Below are positions 58,488 to 64,000 of a stretch of 64,000 nucleotides of DNA, piece by piece. Numbering within the stretch: position 1 is the first letter of the stretch; every line of letters starts with the position of its first letter. The DNA comes from Nocardia africana NBRC 100379 (lineage in GTDB: Bacteria; Actinomycetota; Actinomycetes; Mycobacteriales; Mycobacteriaceae). The translations under genes and the position numbers were made by a program. The stretch is from contig NZ_BDAV01000011.1 in NCBI RefSeq assembly GCF_001612635.1, forward strand, positions 372,001 to 436,000, given 5' to 3'. Under the pieces are notes generated by a model. The model ran no database searches. It saw only the letters and a list, made by a program, of their open reading frames with translations, and was not told the origin of the DNA.

Positions 58488-59666
58488 ATGAGCGATGCGC
58501 TCGAGATGACGACCGCGAAGCGGCGGTCACCGCTGCGAGTCTTGTCGCGACTTCTGATTCCGGCTCTCATGTTTCAGGCGGTCGCGCACGGAGGTGCCTA
58601 CGCGACCGGGCGCGAGGTCATCGAATTCGGCGCCGTCTACGGCGGACTCGGCTGGACCGCGGGTGTGGCGATGGCGGCGACAGGCACACTGCTGGCCTAT
58701 CTGGTCTACGAAACCGCTCGCCGCTGGCGGCTATTCGACTACCGAGCGATGACACAGCACCTCATCGGCCGGTGGTACTGGCTCTTCGACCTCATCTACA
58801 TCCCGTTCGCGATCGCCATCATCGCAGTACTGTCCTCTGCGGCCGGCAACATGCTCCTCGACACACTGAGCCTGCCGTACTGGGGCGGGGTCTCGGTCAT
58901 CATCGTCGTCACAGCGGTGGTGGTGTTTGCGGGTGCCGGCTTTGTCGAGCGATTCAACAGCGTCGGCACCGTCGCGCTGATGTGCGCCTACGCCGCGTTC
59001 TCGATTTTGGTCATCACCACACACGTCGAGCAGATCGATTCCGTACTTGCCGGCAACGACCACAGCCTGAAGCCCCACGGAACGTTGCTCGATGCAGCGC
59101 TGCTCGGAGCCGTGTACGTCGGCCTGGGATTCGTGGTGTACCCGTCCACCTTGATGACGGTCCGGCATCTGCACACTCGACGCGATTCGGCTGTCTCTGC
59201 GATCTTCACCGGCGCGCTGTATGTGGTTCCGTGGTTCCTCGCCTACTTCGCACTGATGGGCTTCTACCCAGCGGGTTCGGTTTTCGATGCCCCGGTTCCT
59301 TGGCTGGAGATGCTTCGTGACCAGCCTCGGTGGGTGACCGTCGTCTACGGCGTGGTCGTCGGCTGGACCTTGGTGGCGGCGTCGGTCGGGCTGGTGCAGT
59401 CGATCGTGCAGCGTGTCGATTCCAATCTCGCCGATCTCGGGCGCTCGACGATGAAACCTTCGATGCGCGTAGGTATTACGGCCGCCGCATTGCTGTTCGG
59501 TGCGCTGTTGTCGGCTATAGGCATCGTCGACCTGATCGCTGTGGGGTACATGATCGGCGCCATCGCTCTCATCGTGGTCTTCGGCATTCCGCTGTTCATC
59601 AAGGGTGCCCGCTATCTAATGCCGGGCGGCCCGGATCGCGTAACGGTCGGCGAGGAGCTGTCGTGA
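58488..59666 (+). CDS. YkvI-type membrane transporter (APC superfamily)
   Basis: 392 residues with about 10 membrane segments. The first is LLIPALMFQAVAHGGAYATG followed by REVIEFGAVYGGLGWTAG, a pattern of the YkvI group within the APC/NSS-like transporters. Further: YPSTLMTVRHLHTRRDSAVS and the last helices IVDLIAVGYMIGAIALIVVF. Function unproven, but uptake of an organic solute is most likely. Its stop overlaps the thioesterase GTG by 4 bases. The palindrome upstream indicates tight TetR control. Confidence 0.8.
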   Translation: MSDALEMTTAKRRSPLRVLSRLLIPALMFQAVAHGGAYATGREVIEFGAVYGGLGWTAGVAMAATGTLLAYLVYETARRWRLFDYRAMTQHLIGRWYWLFDLIYIPFAIAIIAVLSSAAGNMLLDTLSLPYWGGVSVIIVVTAVVVFAGAGFVERFNSVGTVALMCAYAAFSILVITTHVEQIDSVLAGNDHSLKPHGTLLDAALLGAVYVGLGFVVYPSTLMTVRHLHTRRDSAVSAIFTGALYVVPWFLAYFALMGFYPAGSVFDAPVPWLEMLRDQPRWVTVVYGVVVGWTLVAASVGLVQSIVQRVDSNLADLGRSTMKPSMRVGITAAALLFGALLSAIGIVDLIAVGYMIGAIALIVVFGIPLFIKGARYLMPGGPDRVTVGEELS

Positions 59667-60100
59667 GCGCACCGTCGGCGTGGTACACCTCGATCGAACT
59701 TCGCCGCGCGGACTTCGACTATCTCGGGCATGTCAGCGCCGCTGCATACCTGGCACTGTTCGAGGAGGCTCGCGTCCGCTGGCTCGCCGGCGGCGCCGGG
59801 CACACCGAACCTTCGTATGTGGTCGCTGTCCAGAACATCGAATACCTGCGCGAGGTTCGCTTGGCCGACAGCCCCATTCGAGTATCGATTCGCGTCGAGG
59901 ACCTGAGCACGCGACGGTTCGCCATCACCGAGGAAATGCATGCGGTGGATGGGGAGCTTCATGCCAGATCGCGGGCGACCCTCGTCGGATGGGATCGCGC
60001 CGAACGACGATCCCGCGTCCTCAGCGAAGACGAGCTGGTACTCATCCGGGCTGCGTTCGTTCCCACAGGCATCGAATGGAAGGATAAAACTACCGAATAA
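59663..60100 (+). CDS. Hotdog-fold acyl-CoA thioesterase (4-hydroxybenzoyl-CoA thioesterase type)
   Basis: 145 residues from a GTG that overlaps the transporter stop (GTGA). The family signature is RRADFDYLGHVSAAAYLALF followed by EEARVRWL, where the Asp and the helix form the active site. A second conserved part is VRLADSPIRVSIRVEDLS. It hydrolyses an aryl- or acyl-CoA ester to the free acid and CoA. It lies between a transporter and a TetR/ligase/oxidoreductase/carboxylase set, so it acts in the same pathway. Confidence 0.85.
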   Translation: MSAPSAWYTSIELRRADFDYLGHVSAAAYLALFEEARVRWLAGGAGHTEPSYVVAVQNIEYLREVRLADSPIRVSIRVEDLSTRRFAITEEMHAVDGELHARSRATLVGWDRAERRSRVLSEDELVLIRAAFVPTGIEWKDKTTE

Positions 60101-60110
60101 CCGATATTAG
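60094..60110. promoter_or_regulatory. Near-palindromic operator before TetR at 60129
   Basis: CGAATAACCGATATTAG shares 13 of 17 bases, including the central C and both flanks, with the core of the palindrome at 58451-58479. The TetR protein at 60129 could bind both. Confidence 0.55.
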
Positions 60111-60128
60111 ACAGATTGGGGTAAGTCC

Positions 60129-60755
60129 ATGACTGGAAGCGTCGACCACGCCGCCGAAACACGGGAAGAGATTTTGCGAGCGGCGGCGCAGCTTTTCCAC
60201 GAACGCGGTTACGCGAAAACGAAGGTCACCGACATCGCGCGCGCGGTCGGCATTACGCCTCCATCGCTGTACTGGCACTTCGCCTCCAAAGAGGAGATTC
60301 TGTTCGAGTTCCTCCGGACCAATCTGGAGACGTTCAACCGGGAGATCGCCCAAGCAATCGGCACCGTGGGCGACCCCGAATCCAAGCTCCGTCTGCTGGC
60401 CACCACCCACACCCGACTGCAACTGCAGTACCGCGATGAGGCGCAGACGGTCCTGTCCGTCACCCATGCGGCGACCCAACTGTCGGAGCACCTGTCGCCT
60501 GAGCACACCCATGAGGTCCGCGCACTCAACCGCGCCCATATCGACAGAGTCCGCTCGATCATCACCGAGGGCGTCGAACAAGGAGTCTTCGCCACCCCAG
60601 ATGTCACCGCACTGACCTTCGCGGTCGTGAACATCTGCGAATACACCGCTATCTGGTTCCGCCCCGAGCGCCACCTGGACCCCAAAGCAGTCGCCGACGC
60701 CAACGGCGAGTTCGCCGTTCGAATGGCCCGAAATCACCACCCGCTCAAGGAGTAA
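60129..60755 (+). CDS. TetR-family regulator (KstR2/FadR-like)
   Basis: 208 residues. The HTH region is REEILRAAAQLFHERGYAKT then DIARAVGITPPSLYWHFASK. The C-terminal domain (VRSIITEGVEQGVFATPDVT, then VVNICEYTAIWFRPE) is that of regulators responding to CoA thioesters (KstR2/PaaR type). It is the first gene of an operon with ligase, oxidoreductase and carboxyl transferase; AAGGAG of the ligase lies in its last codons. Confidence 0.88.
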   Translation: MTGSVDHAAETREEILRAAAQLFHERGYAKTKVTDIARAVGITPPSLYWHFASKEEILFEFLRTNLETFNREIAQAIGTVGDPESKLRLLATTHTRLQLQYRDEAQTVLSVTHAATQLSEHLSPEHTHEVRALNRAHIDRVRSIITEGVEQGVFATPDVTALTFAVVNICEYTAIWFRPERHLDPKAVADANGEFAVRMARNHHPLKE

Positions 60756-60758
60756 TCA

Positions 60759-62291
60759 ATGAAGATCGCCGCCGACGAGCACAGCGCCGGCCCCCTCCAC
60801 GACCTCGCCGAAGCGCTCGCCAACCGGCCCGCCCAGCTCCTCATCCGATCAGACCAGGGCGACATGACCGTCACGCAGTTCGCAGCGGCTTCTCGGTCCG
60901 CCGCCAATTTCCTTCGGGGCGCCGGCATCCGAAAGGGTGATCGAGTTGCTGTCATGGCCGCCAACAGCATCGAGCACCTCGCGGTGGTCTACGGGATCTG
61001 GCTCGTCGGCGGTGTCGAAGTGGCGGTCAACACCGAACTCCGGGGACCACTGTTGCGGCACGTGCTCGCCGACAGTGACCCAACGTTGGTGATCGTCGAC
61101 AAGGCACTGCGCTCGCGAGTCGAGGCCGAGGCGCCGGCACTGCCCGCGGTAGCGCTCGAAGATGTTGCGTTCACCGACTCCATCGCACCCACAACCTTCG
61201 GCCCGCGCCCGCGGTCCTCCGAGCTGGCATCACTGCTGTATACCTCCGGCACGACTGGGCCCTCCAAGGGAGTGATGATCCCGCACGGCTACTACTCCTA
61301 TTACGCCGCGATACTCGGGCGAGTCGTGGAGCTCTCCCCAGCAGATGTGACTTACTTCTGCCTGCCGTTTTTCCACGTGGACGCCCACATCGCTGTTCCG
61401 GCAAGTCTGCAGCATGGATCGGCCTTCGCGTTTGTGCCGCGATTCAGTGTGTCGGGATTCTGGCGCGACTTGGAACGTTTCGAAGCCACCTGGTTCGGCG
61501 GAGTCGGGGCAATGCTCTCCGCGCTTATCAACTCGGCCACTCCTCCGTCTTCCGTGCTGCAACGACTGCGCTTGATCCTGGCGGCTCCGGTCCCGGAGGA
61601 AGCCTTCGCATGGTTCACCGATCGACACGGCGTGCCGATCCTGCAGATGTATGGGCAGACCGAGGCCAATGGTCCGATCTATTCGTCACTGGACGACAAC
61701 CGCCGTGGCGCGATGGGCAAGGTACGGGCCGACTTCGATATATCAATCGTCGGGCCCGATGGCAACGAGGCCCCGGACGGCACCGTCGGGCAGATGCTGA
61801 CCCGCCCGCGCCGCGCCGACATCATCTGCCAGGGATACTGGCAGCGCCCGTCCGCGACTGATGCCGCATTCGCTGACGGCTGGTTTCACACCGGCGATCT
61901 GGTCCGTCGCGATTCCGACGGCTTCTTCTGGTACGCCGGCCGCCTTACAGACAGTCTGCGGCGGCGCGGAGAAAACGTTTCGGCCTACGAACTCGAATCC
62001 GTCGTGCGATCGGCACCGGGCGTGCTCGAATGCGCCGCGATCGGCGTGACGGATGCGCTTGGCGGCGAGGACGAAATCAAAGTATTCCTCGTCGTCGACG
62101 ACGAGGCGGTCTTCGACCCAATCACCTTCCGTGACTTTTGCGCAGCGCTGCTGCCACGGTTCGCCGTTCCGCGCTATGTCCAACTGGCCGACCCGGATTC
62201 GCTGGTTCGCGGCCCCGGGACTGGGGCGATCCAAAAGCACCTTCTCGACCGATCTGTCGCCGAACAGGTAATCGACCTGACCCGGTGCTGA
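60759..62291 (+). CDS. AMP-dependent acyl-CoA ligase (CaiC-like)
   Basis: 510 residues, 3 bases after the TetR stop. Motifs: SLLYTSGTTGPSKGVMIPHG (P-loop), ILQMYGQTEANGPIYSSLDD, DGWFHTGDLVRRDSDGFFWY, GRLTDSLRRRGENVSAYELE, and a late GPGTGAIQKHLL with the probable catalytic Lys. The combination, especially the RGENVSAYELE hinge, is like crotonobetaine/carnitine-CoA ligases. It activates an unknown acid to its CoA ester. The remnant at 47120-47490 is from a related ligase. Confidence 0.9.
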   Translation: MKIAADEHSAGPLHDLAEALANRPAQLLIRSDQGDMTVTQFAAASRSAANFLRGAGIRKGDRVAVMAANSIEHLAVVYGIWLVGGVEVAVNTELRGPLLRHVLADSDPTLVIVDKALRSRVEAEAPALPAVALEDVAFTDSIAPTTFGPRPRSSELASLLYTSGTTGPSKGVMIPHGYYSYYAAILGRVVELSPADVTYFCLPFFHVDAHIAVPASLQHGSAFAFVPRFSVSGFWRDLERFEATWFGGVGAMLSALINSATPPSSVLQRLRLILAAPVPEEAFAWFTDRHGVPILQMYGQTEANGPIYSSLDDNRRGAMGKVRADFDISIVGPDGNEAPDGTVGQMLTRPRRADIICQGYWQRPSATDAAFADGWFHTGDLVRRDSDGFFWYAGRLTDSLRRRGENVSAYELESVVRSAPGVLECAAIGVTDALGGEDEIKVFLVVDDEAVFDPITFRDFCAALLPRFAVPRYVQLADPDSLVRGPGTGAIQKHLLDRSVAEQVIDLTRC

Positions 62292-62356
62292 TCGCGAGTT
62301 CCTATTCCAGTGGCTGAAAACCCGCTTCCGACAAGCGGAATCGAACAGGAGAACTG

Positions 62357-63535
62357 ATGCATGTAGTGGTTGTAGGCGGCGCCGGTCGCGTCGGTCGCCG
62401 AGTGGTTACCGAACTGCTGGCCACCAGCGAGCACCGGATTTCGATCGCAGATCGGGTGGCGCCGAAGGGGCTAATGGACGAACGCGTCCGGTTCGTCGAG
62501 GTCGACCTGATTTCCGACAGTTCGTTGGATGCGGCGCTGCGCGAAGCCGACGTCGTGGTCAACACTGCGGGCCCCTTCGATGTGTGGGGGACCGTAGTTC
62601 TCGACGCGGCAATCAACGCGGGGGCGGACTACATCGACGTCTGTGACGATCCCGAGCCCACCTTGGCGCTGCTCGATCGCCACGCACAGGCACGTGACGC
62701 AGGCGTGCGGGCGGTCGTCGGGCTCGGGGTCAGCCCTGGGCTGACCAACTACCTTGCAGTCATCGCCGCTCGCACGCTTGACCGCACCGACCTGTTGGCG
62801 ACATTCTGGGGCAACTCCAATGAGGGCATGGACGCCGCGACAGCTGCCGTGCACGCCCGCGCACTGTCGGCCTCCTTCGCCGAAGGCCGTGCCGCCTATA
62901 CCCACCTGATCACGCAAACCTCCTCCGACGTTCTGTTGTGGCGTGGCGGCGAATTGACCAGAGAGCGCGCGTGGCGCGCAAAATATCGGGTCACTACCTC
63001 GGCCGGCGAGACCGGGCTGTACCGGGTGATAGGCCATCCCGAACCGGTTACCGTGCCGCGCACCGTCCCCACCATGGACTGCATCAACATCGGCACCGTC
63101 AATGCGGGCACCGACCAGGTGATGCTGCCCTATCTCGAGCGGGTAGCTGCAGGTGAGATCGATGAAAACCAAGCCCTGCAGCAGATCGCCCGGAAACTCG
63201 CTGAGTGCCCGCAGGCGATCGCGACCCCTTTGATCGGACCGCCGCTGCCGCGCAATATCGGGGCTGCCGCAGTGGGAGCCACGAACGACCAAGCCGACGG
63301 AGTCCTCGTTCTGCCGGGCGGACCAGTCGCAGGTTCGATGAGCTTGGAGACAGCCCGACCCGCTGTGGTCGGTGTACTCCACATCGAAGACGTAGCACCC
63401 GGCGTACACGCCCCGGAAACCGCCTTCGACGCAGAGGATTATCTGTCCAGGTACGCGGCCACCTTCTGGGATTCGGACAGCCCCTACCTGATCGACCGGG
63501 TCGGTCCGACCGCCCTGGTGGAGGTCGAGCGGTGA
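62357..63535 (+). CDS. Saccharopine dehydrogenase-like oxidoreductase, paralogue 3
   Basis: 392 residues after an AGGAG site. Rossmann motif VVVVGGAGRVGRRVVTELLA. The shared blocks are ADVVVNTAGPFDVWGTVVLD, YIDVCDDPEPTLALLDRHAQ, VVGLGVSPGLTNYLAV, YRVIGHPEPVTVPRTV and APGVHAPETAFDAEDYLSRY. The DDW motif of the other two paralogues is DDP here. The GTG of the carboxyl transferase overlaps its stop by 4 bases. It probably reduces or oxidises an imine or keto intermediate in the same pathway. Confidence 0.87.
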   Translation: MHVVVVGGAGRVGRRVVTELLATSEHRISIADRVAPKGLMDERVRFVEVDLISDSSLDAALREADVVVNTAGPFDVWGTVVLDAAINAGADYIDVCDDPEPTLALLDRHAQARDAGVRAVVGLGVSPGLTNYLAVIAARTLDRTDLLATFWGNSNEGMDAATAAVHARALSASFAEGRAAYTHLITQTSSDVLLWRGGELTRERAWRAKYRVTTSAGETGLYRVIGHPEPVTVPRTVPTMDCINIGTVNAGTDQVMLPYLERVAAGEIDENQALQQIARKLAECPQAIATPLIGPPLPRNIGAAAVGATNDQADGVLVLPGGPVAGSMSLETARPAVVGVLHIEDVAPGVHAPETAFDAEDYLSRYAATFWDSDSPYLIDRVGPTALVEVER

Positions 63536-64000
63536 GCTTCAATTGGCAGGACAGCTTGGCAGAACTCGGGCGACGACAGGCTGCAGCGCAACGGCTCGGC
63601 GGACCCGAACGCGTGGCTCGCCAGCACGCGCAGGGCAGACTGACCATCCGCGAACGCATCGACATGATCGCCGACCACTTCACCGAAGTCGGAGAGCTTG
63701 CAGGATTCCCGGTCCGCGACTCGAGCGGCAAACAGATCGGCACCAGCGCCTCGAGCTATGTCTGCGGTCTAGGCGAGATCGACGGCCGCCCAGTCGCGCT
63801 CGGCGGAGAAGACTTCACCGTGCGGGCCGGAGCGCCACAGACCTACCTCGATCGATACAAGGGCGGCATGGGCGGATTCATCGAGGATCTGGCGCACGAA
63901 TATCGCATTCCAGCGGTGCTTTTCATGGAAGGCATCGGAGGCGACGTGTCGGCCCAAGACGAGGTCGGCCATTCCTACCTCGTAAGTTCGATGAGTTGGA
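63532..64000 (+). CDS. Acyl-CoA carboxylase carboxyl transferase (beta) subunit, N-terminal part
   Basis: Starts at GTG overlapping the oxidoreductase stop (GTGA) and runs off the right edge after 156 codons. The N-terminus is typical: RVARQHAQGRLTIRERIDMI, then FTEVGELAGFPVRDSSGKQI. It continues DGRPVALGGEDFTVRAGAPQ and the biotin-carboxyl transferase core VLFMEGIGGDVSAQDEVGHS. It transfers CO2 from biotin to an acyl-CoA. The biotin carboxylase/BCCP subunit is not in the window. It links the pathway to CoA-ester carboxylation. Confidence 0.88.
   Translation, partial: MSFNWQDSLAELGRRQAAAQRLGGPERVARQHAQGRLTIRERIDMIADHFTEVGELAGFPVRDSSGKQIGTSASSYVCGLGEIDGRPVALGGEDFTVRAGAPQTYLDRYKGGMGGFIEDLAHEYRIPAVLFMEGIGGDVSAQDEVGHSYLVSSMSW

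Overview
The window is uniformly high in G+C, uses GTG as well as ATG starts with GGAG-type ribosome binding sites, and carries families typical of mycolic-acid actinobacteria: a VirS/MymA-like locus, a DUF3558 lipoprotein, DUF3052, many TetR regulators, Tat-exported hydrolases and small secreted proteins. The best guess is a Nocardia or a close relative such as Rhodococcus. No rRNA, convincing tRNA, CRISPR array, prophage or intact insertion sequence was seen.

Left part (1-16 kb). The end of a catabolic cluster (GlcG-like protein, 4-oxalocrotonate-type tautomerase, aldehyde dehydrogenase) is followed by a divergent XRE-cupin regulator / drug exporter pair, a DUF4386 membrane protein facing its TetR regulator, two related secreted proteins, a DJ-1/PfpI protein, a CPBP protease and a second exporter whose promoter lies between two operator copies. 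Broken genes sit between them: a DNA ligase tail, an SDR gene, and SnoaL and LysR genes that seem to have lost their 5' halves in one deletion.

Middle part (17-43 kb). This is an accessory region of single genes, regulator/target pairs and gene debris. Intact units include a YdcF-type protein, a Tat lipoprotein metallohydrolase, a secreted beta-propeller (quinoprotein-like), a GH43-like enzyme, a TetR-FAD monooxygenase operon, TetR/epoxide hydrolase and two TetR/secreted lipase pairs. Debris includes IS3, IS256 and IS30 transposase pieces, a possible conjugation ATPase fragment, pieces of a nucleotide kinase, UppS, GNAT and PucR genes, and a methyltransferase put out of frame by a seven-base tandem repeat.

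Right part (44-64 kb). This is a lipid/acid catabolic block. One operon (acyl-CoA dehydrogenase, enoyl-CoA hydratase fused in frame to an acyl-CoA ligase, alpha/beta hydrolase, and only the tail of a Baeyer-Villiger-type monooxygenase) diverges from an AraC regulator and resembles the mycobacterial mymA/virS locus. Around it are three paralogous saccharopine-dehydrogenase-like genes, each in a different context: alone with a palindromic operator; with an APC permease and TetR; and with a TetR, CoA ligase and acyl-CoA carboxyl transferase just downstream of a YkvI-type transporter and a hotdog thioesterase. Matching palindromes before the transporter and before the last TetR suggest one regulon for the uptake, CoA activation and processing of an unknown acid. 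This is the best candidate for an undescribed system in the window.
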